DNA of 64,000 nucleotides from Sphingomonas sp. Leaf20 (lineage in GTDB: Bacteria > Pseudomonadota > Alphaproteobacteria > Sphingomonadales > Sphingomonadaceae). The stretch covers positions 187,695 to 251,694 of the forward strand of contig NZ_LMKN01000009.1 of the NCBI RefSeq assembly GCF_001421535.1, read 5' to 3'. Shown one piece after another: positions 26,500 through 34,399 of the stretch; position 1 is the stretch's first letter; every line of letters starts with the position of its first letter. The notes under the pieces were generated by a model, which had not been told where the DNA came from, did no database searches, and was given only the letters and a program-made list of their open reading frames with translations. The translations under genes and the position numbers were made by a program.

Positions 26500-27792
26500 T
26501 CAGAACGAGACGCGGGCGCCGAGCGAGGTGACGATCGCGCTGGCGTCGCGGAGCGCGCCGTTGGTGCGGATGATGCTGCCCGCGACCAAAGTGGCGCGGT
26601 CGATCGTCGTGTTCTCGAAGTCGACATATTGCGCGGCGGCGTCGACCGCGATGCGCGGCGTCAGCTGGTAGGAGGCACCGGCGGCATAGGTCCAGCGATC
26701 GGCGTCGGGGACGCGCGCGTCGCGCTGGCCGTCCTGGGTCGGCGTCTTGGTGCGCTGGACACCGCCGCGCACCGTCAGCTTGGTCGTGACGTCATAGTCG
26801 AGACCGCCCGCGAGGCTCCAGCTGTCGCGGTAGTTTTCGGGGATCGACGTGTTGAGCGGCGCGCCGAGATCGATCGTGTCGAACTTGCTCCAGTTGAACG
26901 CGATGACCTGCGCGTTGAGCGTCAGCTGGTCGGTGGCGCGGACGCGGCCCGCGACGATGACCTGGCCGGGGGTGTTGAACTCTGCGGTCGCGCCCGAGAT
27001 GTCGGTGTTGCCGCCGGCGAGCGGGCCGAGCAGGCCGGTGACGACGAGGTCGCCCTTCAGCTTGTGACGGATGCTCGACTTGTAGGTGACGCCGACGGTG
27101 GCGAAGTCGTTGTGGAGTTGGACGCCGGCGGTCCAGCCGAGATCCCAGCCGTCGCCGCTGAGTTCCTGGCGGCCGTCGGGCTGCGCCGCGGAGACGTTGG
27201 GGAGCGCGTTGCTGAGGATCGCGTCGGTATATTCGACGTTGAGCGCACCGCCGACGCGGAGCCAGTCGGTCAGCTCGACGCCGATCGAGGGCTGGATGTC
27301 GATCGTGCGCAGGCGCGTCTTGTCCGCGCTGTAGCGGGCCCAGCTGTCGGCGTCATAGTTGGTCGTGAAGCTGAACGGCGAGGTGACGACGAGGCCGACC
27401 GCGATCCGGTCGGTCAGCGGATAGGCGACGGCGCCCGAGGGGACGACGCCCTTGTTGACCGGGTCGCTCGAGTTCGACTGGCCGCTGATCGCGGTGCAGG
27501 GCTGGCCGCCCGGGCGGCAGATCTGCGAGCCGGTGTCGATGACGTCGCCGCGCGGGATGATCGCGCTGGCGCTGAGCGTCGCGCTGCCGTCGCGGATGCC
27601 GGCGATCGCGGCGGGGTTCCACCAGAGCGACGCGGCGCCGGTATCGGCGGCCTCGCCCGAGAACGCACGGCCCGCGCCGCGTGCCGACTGCGCCTGGAGG
27701 TAGAAGGCGTCGGCATAGGCGGTGCTGGCGAACCCGAAAGCGGAGACGAGCGCGGTCACGGCCAGCAACGGGGCCTTGGTACGAAACGACAT
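26500..27792 (-). CDS. fadL: FadL/OMPP1-family outer-membrane transporter
   Basis: A 430-residue outer-membrane beta-barrel for long-chain fatty acids or other hydrophobic compounds. A signal peptide ends near residue 27 (AVTALVSAFGFASTAYA). The mature N-terminus DAFYLQAQSARGAGRAFSGE with ASLWWNPAAIAG is the FadL hatch signature, equivalent to the NPA motif. The protein ends SLGARVSF with the terminal Phe needed for barrel insertion. It is co-directional with, and 53 bases after, a DUF2147 gene. The beta-oxidation genes next door support fatty acids as ligands, though TodX-type aromatic transporters look alike. Confidence 0.9.
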   Translation of the reverse strand: MSFRTKAPLLAVTALVSAFGFASTAYADAFYLQAQSARGAGRAFSGEAADTGAASLWWNPAAIAGIRDGSATLSASAIIPRGDVIDTGSQICRPGGQPCTAISGQSNSSDPVNKGVVPSGAVAYPLTDRIAVGLVVTSPFSFTTNYDADSWARYSADKTRLRTIDIQPSIGVELTDWLRVGGALNVEYTDAILSNALPNVSAAQPDGRQELSGDGWDLGWTAGVQLHNDFATVGVTYKSSIRHKLKGDLVVTGLLGPLAGGNTDISGATAEFNTPGQVIVAGRVRATDQLTLNAQVIAFNWSKFDTIDLGAPLNTSIPENYRDSWSLAGGLDYDVTTKLTVRGGVQRTKTPTQDGQRDARVPDADRWTYAAGASYQLTPRIAVDAAAQYVDFENTTIDRATLVAGSIIRTNGALRDASAIVTSLGARVSF

Positions 27793-27845
27793 TTACAAAA
27801 TTCCTGAACGCTAACTTTTAGGGGAACGTGAGGGGAGACCTGGGA

Positions 27846-28256
27846 TCAGCGGACGCGCGTCCAGGTCTGGGTCTTGCAGAGCGGGAAGAAGACGCAGCCG
27901 CGCAGCTTCAATTGGTTCGCGCCGACGGGGGTGATCTTGCCGCTATAGGTCTTGCCGTCCTCGGCATTGTAGACCTGGCCGCTGCTCCACACGCCGTCCT
28001 TGTCGGGCTTGAAGCCGCTGAGCATCTGCATGCCCTGGATCGGGCGGTTGCGCAGCGCGGCGTTGCTGTTGTTGGCGTCCTTCATCGACGGGTTGGCGCG
28101 CAGCGCGTCGGAAGTCAGGATCTTGCCGCAGATCGAGGGGCCGCAGCGCGCGATCTCGACGATGGCGTTGTGCGTCTCGGTCCGCCAGCGGCCGATCGCG
28201 GTGTCGGCGGTTGCGGGGGCGCCGGCGAGCAGCGCGGCGATCATCATCAGCGACAT
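27846..28256 (-). CDS. DUF2147 family exported protein
   Basis: A 136-residue small secreted protein. A signal peptide (MSLMMIAALLAGAPATA) is followed by the DUF2147 pattern IGRWRTETHNAIVEIARCG and GKTYSGKITPVGANQLKLRG, ending in CVFFPLCKTQTWTRV. It contains two likely disulfide pairs. Proteins of this family are predicted lipocalin-like beta barrels and frequently lie beside FadL, as here, but no function is settled. GGAGAGGATAG precedes the ATG. The region ahead of it contains an 18-base perfect palindrome that may be an operator for this gene and fadL. Confidence 0.82.
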   Translation of the reverse strand: MSLMMIAALLAGAPATADTAIGRWRTETHNAIVEIARCGPSICGKILTSDALRANPSMKDANNSNAALRNRPIQGMQMLSGFKPDKDGVWSSGQVYNAEDGKTYSGKITPVGANQLKLRGCVFFPLCKTQTWTRVR

Positions 28257-28340
28257 CGTCTATCCTCTCCTGGTGTCGGGACGCCGCATGTGTACGGTCA
28301 TCCGCTGTCTTGGCGAGACCCGCGACCTAATCGCGAGCCT

Positions 28341-28358
28341 GCTGCCGTATACGGCAGC
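28341..28358. promoter_or_regulatory. 18-base perfect palindrome, candidate operator of the DUF2147-fadL unit
   Basis: GCTGCCGTATACGGCAGC is perfectly self-complementary, 85 bases upstream of the DUF2147 start. Close by is TTGT-ACGA-ACAA (28377-28388), a shorter dyad. A TTGACT hexamer on the minus strand (28394-28389) could be a -35 element. The size and symmetry fit a TetR- or GntR-type repressor site; no such regulator gene is next to it. Operator function is inferred. Confidence 0.4.
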
Positions 28359-28439
28359 TCTTCGCCCCGCCTAGATTTGTACGAACAATAGTCAAGTGTT
28401 CTTACTGATCCGGGCGGGTGAAAAAGCGTTCATGCGGGT

Positions 28440-28463
28440 GTTCCCCCGCTCGCGCGGGGGAAC
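28440..28463. terminator. Terminator hairpin after the beta-oxidation operon
   Basis: The stem GTTCCCCCGC / GCGGGGGAAC with a TCGC loop sits 4 bases after the fadN-like stop on the minus strand and is followed by GCTTTTTC, a short U-run in the RNA. It therefore has the form of an intrinsic terminator. The stem sequence matches the REP-like repeat found inside putA at 63768-63868, so a repeat unit may have been recruited as terminator. Confidence 0.6.
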
Positions 28464-28467
28464 TGCC

Positions 28468-30789
28468 TCAGTTGCGCAGCGGCTTGCCCGTTTGCAGCAT
28501 GTGGACGACGCGCGCCTGGGTGCGCTGGTCCTTGACGCTTGCCATGAAGGCGGCGCGTTCGAGGTCGAGGAGTTGCGCCTCGGTGACGGTGTCGACGAGG
28601 TCGGCCTCGCCGCCGGTCAGCACCTCGGCGAGGCGGTCGGCGACCACCACGTCATAGTCGGTCGCCATGCCCTTCTTGTGGAAGTCGGACACCGCCATCG
28701 ACAGCCCGGTGCGACCGCTCGCGCCCGCCAGACGGAAGGTCGGCGGCTCGGGGGCGACATAGCCCTCGACCAGCGCAAGCGCCTTCGCCTTGGCGTCGGC
28801 GAGCAGGCGATCGCGGTTCATGGTGATGCCGTCGTCCTTGCGCAGGATCATCATCTCCTTGGCCTCCGCCGCCGACTTGGCGACCTGTGCGGTGGAGACC
28901 GCCTGGAACACCTTGGTCAGCGCGGGCATGGGGCCGTTGGGGAGCGTGCGCGACTTCGTCCAACGATCGAGCATCTCGCCATTGCCGCCCCAGCCCGGCA
29001 CCAGCCCGACGCCGCATTCGACGAGGCCGGCATAGGTCTCGGCATGCGCCTGGACCGCGTCCGAGTGAAGCAGCATCTCGCACCCGCCGCCGAGCGCGAG
29101 CCCGGCGGGGGCGCTGACGACGGGGAAGGGCGCGTATTTCAGCGCCTTATACGCCTGCTGGCCGCGCGCAACGCTGGCCTCGACCATGTCCCAGAGGCCC
29201 GCACCGACCGCGAACATCGCCGCGCCGAGATTGGCGCCCGCCGAGAAGTTGCTGCCCTCGTTATAGACGACCAGCGCCTTGAAGCGCTCGCGCACGACCG
29301 GGACCGCTTCCTCGATGAGCGCGATGACCTGGTCGTCGAGCGCGTTCATCTTGGTGTGGAATTCGAGCGCGGCGACACCGTCGCCGACGTCCCAGAGCGA
29401 CGCCGAGGCGTTGGTCAGGACGGGCTGCGAGCGGAGCTTGATGTCCTCGAGCAGTTCGACGCCGTCGGCGCGCGGCACGTCGACATAGTCGCCCTCGGTG
29501 GTCAGATACTGTCGGTTGCCGTTCTCGACGCGGTAGAAGGGACGGTCGCCCGCGGTCGTCAGGATCGAAGGCACGTCGCGGCCCTCGGCAGCGAGACGCT
29601 GGGCAAGCAGGCCCGGCCCCATCCGGTCGATCAGCTCGAACGGCCCGTATTTCCAGTTGTACCCAAGCTTCATCGCGTCATCGATCGCGACGATATCGTC
29701 CGCCGCTTCGCCGACGAGCATGGCGGCGTAGGACAGCGTGTTGCCGAGGATCGTCCAGGCATAGGTGCCGATCCTGCCGGGTTCGGCGATCAGCGCGGCG
29801 AGATCCTTGCCGGTCTTGCCGGGCAGCTCGGCGGGCTTGGTCTCGGGGCGATAGTCGCCGGTCGCGAGGTCGAGCGAGAGCTTGGTGCGCGTCGCCTTGT
29901 CGAAACGGTAAAAGCCGCCCTTGCCCTTGCGGCCGGTAAAGCCCTCCGCGATCATCTTGTCGACGAGCGGCATGTCGCGGACCGTGTCGAAATAGGGGTC
30001 GCCCGCGGGGAGCGTCGAGGAGAGGCTCTTCGACAGCAGCGGCATCAGGTCGACGCCGACGAGATCGACGAGCCCGAAGATCCCGGTCTTGGGCACGCCC
30101 ATCGGACGGCCACCGATCTGGTCGGCCTCCTCGACGGTCAGCCCCTGGTCCATCGCGGCGTTGATCGCGATCGCCAGCCAGTAGGTGCCGATGCGGTTGG
30201 CGATGAAGCCCGGCGTGTCCTTTGCGCGGACGATCCGCTTGCCCATGAAGCGATCGACGAAATCCTCGACCTTCCCGGCGACCGCGACGTCGGTATGCTC
30301 GCCGCGGACGATCTCGACCAGCCGCATGTAGCGCGGCGGGTTGAAGAAATGGGTGATGAGGAAGTCGGCCTTGAACTGGTCCGAGCGGCCGTCGACAAGA
30401 TGGCCGAGCGGGATCGTCGAGGTGTTCGACGAGACCGCGGTGCCCGGACGCTTCAGCGCCTCGAGCTTGGCATAAAGCGCCTGCTTGATGTCGAGCCGCT
30501 CGACGATCGCCTCGACGATCCAGTCGCACTCGGCGACGCGGTCGAGATGATCGTCGATGTTGCCCGTCTCGACCAGCTTGGCCGCACGCTTCGACATGAA
30601 GGGGGCGGGGTCGGTCTTGAGCATCTTCGCGACCGCGCCCTTGGCGACCGCATCGCGATCGTCACCCTCACGGGGCACGATATCGAGCAGCAGCACCGGG
30701 ATGCCGGCATTGGCGACCTGTGCCGCAATCCCTGCGCCCATGACGCCTGCGCCGATGACGCAGACTTTTTTGATCTGGTCCGACATCAT
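28468..30789 (-). CDS. fadN: 3-hydroxyacyl-CoA dehydrogenase / enoyl-CoA hydratase fusion (FadN-like)
   Basis: A 773-residue beta-oxidation enzyme doing the hydration and NAD-dependent oxidation steps. The dehydrogenase is N-terminal: Rossmann loop VIGAGVMGAGIAAQVANAG (residues about 8-26), VSSNTSTIPLGHLV and ITHFFNPPRYMRLVEIV. The hydratase is C-terminal, with LALGGGCEMLLHSDAV and GLVECGVGLVPGWGGN carrying the two catalytic Glu. This order is the reverse of E. coli FadB and matches Bacillus FadN in length and layout. ATG 30789 overlaps the thiolase stop (ATGA), so the pair is translated together. A long open frame opposite this gene is a GC-bias shadow. Confidence 0.92.
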   Translation of the reverse strand: MMSDQIKKVCVIGAGVMGAGIAAQVANAGIPVLLLDIVPREGDDRDAVAKGAVAKMLKTDPAPFMSKRAAKLVETGNIDDHLDRVAECDWIVEAIVERLDIKQALYAKLEALKRPGTAVSSNTSTIPLGHLVDGRSDQFKADFLITHFFNPPRYMRLVEIVRGEHTDVAVAGKVEDFVDRFMGKRIVRAKDTPGFIANRIGTYWLAIAINAAMDQGLTVEEADQIGGRPMGVPKTGIFGLVDLVGVDLMPLLSKSLSSTLPAGDPYFDTVRDMPLVDKMIAEGFTGRKGKGGFYRFDKATRTKLSLDLATGDYRPETKPAELPGKTGKDLAALIAEPGRIGTYAWTILGNTLSYAAMLVGEAADDIVAIDDAMKLGYNWKYGPFELIDRMGPGLLAQRLAAEGRDVPSILTTAGDRPFYRVENGNRQYLTTEGDYVDVPRADGVELLEDIKLRSQPVLTNASASLWDVGDGVAALEFHTKMNALDDQVIALIEEAVPVVRERFKALVVYNEGSNFSAGANLGAAMFAVGAGLWDMVEASVARGQQAYKALKYAPFPVVSAPAGLALGGGCEMLLHSDAVQAHAETYAGLVECGVGLVPGWGGNGEMLDRWTKSRTLPNGPMPALTKVFQAVSTAQVAKSAAEAKEMMILRKDDGITMNRDRLLADAKAKALALVEGYVAPEPPTFRLAGASGRTGLSMAVSDFHKKGMATDYDVVVADRLAEVLTGGEADLVDTVTEAQLLDLERAAFMASVKDQRTQARVVHMLQTGKPLRN

Positions 30790-31922
30790 GCGCGCTCCAG
30801 CACCGTTGCGATGCCCTGACCGCCGCCGATGCACTGAGTTGCGAGCGCGTAGCGGCCACCTTCGCGCGCGAGCAGGGCTGCAGCCTTGCCGACGATGCGC
30901 GCGCCGGTCGCGCCGAGCGGATGGCCGATCGCGATCGCGCCGCCATCGAGGTTGATCGTCTCGTCCTTGAGCCCGAGGTCGCGGATGCAGGCGATCGCCT
31001 GGCTGGCGAACGCCTCGTTGATCTCGACCACGTCGAGGTCGGCGACGGTGATGCCGGCGCGCTCCATCGCCTTTTGCGAGGCGTAGATCGGACCGAGGCC
31101 CATCGTCGACGGCTCGTTACCCGAGACCGCGACCGACTTGATCCGCGCGAGGATGGTCAGGCCGTGCTTCGTCGCGAACTCTTCCGAGGTGACGAGGACG
31201 GCGGAGGCGCCGTCGGTCAGCGGCGAGGAGGTGCCGGCGGTGACCGAGCCGTCCGCGCTGAACGCAGGCTTGAGACCCGCGAGCGCTTCGGTCGTCGTGC
31301 CGGCGCGGATCGTACCGTCCTGGCTGACCGGGCCCGCCTTGGTCTGGATCGTCACGATCTCGTCGGAGAGGCGGCCATCGGCGCGCGCGGCGGCGGCCTT
31401 GTCCTGGCTCTTCACCGCGAACGCATCCTGCTCGGCGCGCGTGATCTGGTAATCGCGCGCGACGTTCTCGGCGGTCTCGCCCATGCCCATGTACGCGCCC
31501 GCGTTCTTCTTGAAGAGATCGGGGTTGGGGAGCGGGTTGTAGCCGCCCATCGGTACGCGGCTCATCGATTCGAGCCCGGCGCAGATGAACGCGTCGCCAG
31601 CGCCGATGTTGATCTGGCCGACCGCGATGTGGATCGCGCTCATCGACGAGCCGCAGAAGCGGTTGACCGTCATGCCGCCGACCGACAGCGGCAGGTCGGC
31701 GAGCAGGCCGATCATCCGCGCGACGTTCAGGCCCTGCTCGCCCTCCGGGAAGGCGCAGCCGAGGATGATGTCCTCGATTTCGGCAGGATCGACGCCGGTC
31801 TTGTCGAGCAGCCCGCGAATCGTCTGCGCCGCGAGATCGTCGGGGCGGACGCGGGCGAGGTCGCCCTTGCCGGCAAGGTGGAACGGCGAGCGGGCGTACC
31901 CGGCGATGACGACGTTGGTCAC
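30786..31922 (-). CDS. fadA: Acetyl-CoA C-acyltransferase (3-ketoacyl-CoA thiolase)
   Basis: A 378-residue thiolase cleaving 3-ketoacyl-CoA to acetyl-CoA and a shortened acyl-CoA. The nucleophile Cys90 lies in VNRFCGSSMSAIH, the second triad in EINEAFASQA and GGAIAIGHPLGATGAR, and the second Cys in ATQCIGGGQG. The open frame starts at 31943, but GTG 31922 has GGAGAGGA at correct distance and begins at the family start, TNVVIAGYARSPF. It is first in the operon with the FadN-like fusion, and divergent from the acyl-CoA ligase gene with 133 bases between. Confidence 0.93.
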   Translation of the reverse strand: MTNVVIAGYARSPFHLAGKGDLARVRPDDLAAQTIRGLLDKTGVDPAEIEDIILGCAFPEGEQGLNVARMIGLLADLPLSVGGMTVNRFCGSSMSAIHIAVGQINIGAGDAFICAGLESMSRVPMGGYNPLPNPDLFKKNAGAYMGMGETAENVARDYQITRAEQDAFAVKSQDKAAAARADGRLSDEIVTIQTKAGPVSQDGTIRAGTTTEALAGLKPAFSADGSVTAGTSSPLTDGASAVLVTSEEFATKHGLTILARIKSVAVSGNEPSTMGLGPIYASQKAMERAGITVADLDVVEINEAFASQAIACIRDLGLKDETINLDGGAIAIGHPLGATGARIVGKAAALLAREGGRYALATQCIGGGQGIATVLERA

Positions 31923-32055
31923 GATGATCCTCTCCAATTGCAATCGGTCCGCTTAAGACTTGCGGGCTACCCTTAAGGTGCGATACCTCTCCTATACGTC
32001 AAGGTGATGCGGGCTACAATATCAGTCGAGAGCGCACGCCGAAAAGGAGAGAGAG

Positions 32056-33759
32056 ATGCTGGACACCGTCGGCCGTGCGATCGGCGTACCGCTAGAAGGC
32101 GAAGCGCGTTTGTTGGGCGACATGCTCGACACGGCGGTCCGTCGATTCGGGTCGCGGACGGTGCTCGATTTCCTTGGGTCGACGATGACCTATGCCGAGC
32201 TTGGCGATGCGGTCACGCATGCGGCGCGGGGGTTGCAGGATCTGGGCGTGGTGAAGGGAACGCGCGTCGCGCTGTGCCTGCCGAACACGCCTTATTATCC
32301 GGTGCTGTTCTTCGCGGTGCTGAAGGCGGGCGGGATCGTCGTCAACGTCAACCCGCTCTATGTCGAGCGCGAGCTGTGTCACCTGCTGAAGGATTCGGGC
32401 GCGGAGATCATCGCGACTTGCGATATCGCCGAGATCCATGCGCGCGTGCTGAAGGTCGCGGGCGAGACGGGGGTGCGGCATGTCATCACCTGCCCGATTG
32501 CGGGCGCGCTGCCGACGCTGAAGTCGATCGCCTACCGCATATTCAAGCGCGCCGAGATCGCGCGCGCGCCGAACGACGCGCGGCATCGCAGCTTCGACTC
32601 GCTGGTGCATGCAAAGGGCACGCCCGCGCCGGTCGCGGTGTCGCCGGACGAGGTCGCGGTGCTGCAATATACCGGGGGGACGACGGGCGAGCCCAAGGCG
32701 GCGATGCTGAGCCATGCCAATCTGGTGTCGAACGCGGATGCGATGATGACGTTCGTCGGCGGCGAGACGCCCGAGCAGGATCGGGTGATGGGCGCGTTGC
32801 CGCTGTTCCACGTCTTTGCGCTGACGACGGTGCTCACCTATTCGATCCGCGCGGGCGCGCAGATGATCCTGTTGCCGCGGTTCGAGCTGCAGCAGCTCTT
32901 GAAGACGATCGTCCGGACCAGGCCGAATTATTTCCCCGCGGTGCCGACCATCTATGCGGCGATCACCAAGGCGGCGGAGACGCAGCCGATCGACCTGTCG
33001 TCGATCCATGCGTGCATCTCGGGCGGCGCGCCGCTGCCCGCGGAAGTCCGCACCGCGTTCGAGGCGGCGACGGGGTCGAAGCTGGTCGAGGGCTATGGCC
33101 TGTCGGAGGCGTCGCCGATCATCACCTGCAATCCGATCGAGGGGCTGAACAAGCCGGGGTCGGCGGGGCTGCCCTTCCCGGGCACGATCATCGAGATCCG
33201 CGACCGCGAGGACCCGACCCGGTTGCTGCCGGTCGGTGAGAATGGCGAGATTTGCGCGCGTGGCCCGCAGGTTACGCAGGGGTATTGGCACAAGCCGGAA
33301 GCGAGCGCGGCGCTGTTCGCGGACGGGGCGCTGCGCACCGGGGATGTCGGGCATCTCGACGCGGACGGCTATCTGTTCATCGTCGACCGGATCAAGGACC
33401 TGATCCTGTGCGGCGGCTACAACGTCTATCCGCGCGTGATCGAGGAGGCGCTGTACGAGCACCCCGCGGTCGCCGAGGTGGTGGTGATCGGTGTCGCCGA
33501 CGCCTATCGCGGACAGGCGCCCAAGGCGTTCGTCACGCTGGTCGAGGGTGCGGTCGCAACCCCTGTGGAATTGCGCGATTTTCTGCGCGACAAGATCAGC
33601 AAGATCGAGCTTCCCCGCGAGGTCGAAATCCGCGACACTCTGCCCAAGACGCTGATCGGCAAGCTATCCAAAAAGGAACTTGTCGCGGAGGAAGAGGCCA
33701 GGCTGGCGGGCGCAATGCCGGCCGGGGCGGCGTCGGGGGAGAGGGGAGCGACACCGTGA
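32056..33759 (+). CDS. fadD: Long-chain fatty acid-CoA ligase
   Basis: A 567-residue AMP-forming ligase activating fatty acids for beta-oxidation. The ATP loop is QYTGGTTGEPKAAMLSHANL (near residue 212). The A5 motif is VEGYGLSEASPI, followed by TGDVGHLDADGYLFIVDRIK and the C-terminal catalytic Lys in KTLIGKLSKKEL. AAAAGGAGAGAG precedes the ATG. It is divergent from fadA and shares four bases with the MerR regulator behind it. The chain-length preference cannot be read; medium-chain or aromatic acids remain possible. Confidence 0.92.
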   Translation: MLDTVGRAIGVPLEGEARLLGDMLDTAVRRFGSRTVLDFLGSTMTYAELGDAVTHAARGLQDLGVVKGTRVALCLPNTPYYPVLFFAVLKAGGIVVNVNPLYVERELCHLLKDSGAEIIATCDIAEIHARVLKVAGETGVRHVITCPIAGALPTLKSIAYRIFKRAEIARAPNDARHRSFDSLVHAKGTPAPVAVSPDEVAVLQYTGGTTGEPKAAMLSHANLVSNADAMMTFVGGETPEQDRVMGALPLFHVFALTTVLTYSIRAGAQMILLPRFELQQLLKTIVRTRPNYFPAVPTIYAAITKAAETQPIDLSSIHACISGGAPLPAEVRTAFEAATGSKLVEGYGLSEASPIITCNPIEGLNKPGSAGLPFPGTIIEIRDREDPTRLLPVGENGEICARGPQVTQGYWHKPEASAALFADGALRTGDVGHLDADGYLFIVDRIKDLILCGGYNVYPRVIEEALYEHPAVAEVVVIGVADAYRGQAPKAFVTLVEGAVATPVELRDFLRDKISKIELPREVEIRDTLPKTLIGKLSKKELVAEEEARLAGAMPAGAASGERGATP

Positions 33760-34139
33760 ACGAGCGGCAGGACGATCTTACCGGGATACAGGACGTGTCG
33801 CAGGCGCTGGGGGTCAGCGCGCGGACGCTGCGCTTCTATGAGGACAAGGGGCTGATCGAGCCGTGCCGGATCGGGACGACGCGCGTCTATACGCGGCGCG
33901 ACGTCGCGCGGATGCAGCTGATCCTGCGCGGCAAGCGGCTGGGATTCTCGCTGCGCGACATCGAGGAGTTTCTCGATCTGTACGACGCGGATCCGCAGCA
34001 TGTCGAACAGATGCGCGCGCTCGCCGAACGCTGCCGCCAGCGGATCGACGATCTGCAGCAGCAGCAGGATGCGATCGCGCAGACGCTGGCGGAGCTCGAG
34101 AAGATCGAGGCGCAGGCGCTCGAGCGGATCGCGTCCTGA
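33756..34139 (+). CDS. MerR-family regulator, likely of fatty-acid/branched-chain catabolism
   Basis: A 127-residue regulator. The winged helix domain reads IQDVSQALGVSARTLRFYED then KGLIEPCRIGTTRVYTRRDV, diagnostic of MerR. The rest is a dimerisation coiled coil rich in Gln and Glu (DDLQQQQDAIAQTLAELEKI). There are no metal-binding cysteines, which points to a CoA-ester or redox-free ligand like the LiuR group. GTG 33756 overlaps the fadD stop, so it is the last gene of that transcript. The fadA-fadD divergent gap is its probable target region; no clear dyad could be fixed there. Confidence 0.88.
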   Translation: MNERQDDLTGIQDVSQALGVSARTLRFYEDKGLIEPCRIGTTRVYTRRDVARMQLILRGKRLGFSLRDIEEFLDLYDADPQHVEQMRALAERCRQRIDDLQQQQDAIAQTLAELEKIEAQALERIAS

Positions 34140-34195
34140 CCGGCGGGTAACGCGCGGCGGTTGCACCGCGCGGCGCAGCGCGGCAGGGACGCGGG

Positions 34196-34396
34196 ATGCG
34201 TACCATCTCCTCCGCCGTCGGCGTTCGTCTCTATCATCTCGACGATGCGCTCGAGGGCGGGGCGGCGACGACCTTGTTCTACGGGCCGCTCGGCGAGGCG
34301 CTGGCGATCGCCGCGCAACAGGACGCGGACGTCCAGGCGGGGCTGTACATCGCGACCGAGAACGACGTCGTCGCCTATTTCGACCTCGACGACTGA
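34196..34396 (+). CDS. Small hypothetical protein, 66 residues
   Basis: A short protein MRTISSAVGVRLYHLDDALE... ending in an acidic tail AYFDLDD. It has no signal peptide, membrane segment or cysteine, and an amino-acid mix like a soluble protein rather than an arginine-rich shadow frame. GGGACGCGGG precedes the ATG. It lies 56 bases after the MerR gene and stops 3 bases short of the convergent dihydrolipoamide-dehydrogenase-like gene. I do not recognise it. A fold of two short helices and strands is possible. Whether it is translated is uncertain. Confidence 0.5.
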   Translation: MRTISSAVGVRLYHLDDALEGGAATTLFYGPLGEALAIAAQQDADVQAGLYIATENDVVAYFDLDD

Positions 34397-34399
34397 GGC

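Noticed and set aside
28396..30819. An 807-codon open frame on plus opposite the FadN-like gene
   Set aside because: Arg/Asp/Val/Leu-rich, no known motif, and the opposite strand has a full beta-oxidation fusion. Codon bias at high GC opens the antisense frame.
31923..32055. MerR-type operator with 19-base -35/-10 spacer in the fadA-fadD gap
   Set aside because: A TTGACG is present, but the -10 at the needed distance is poor and there is no symmetric dyad between.
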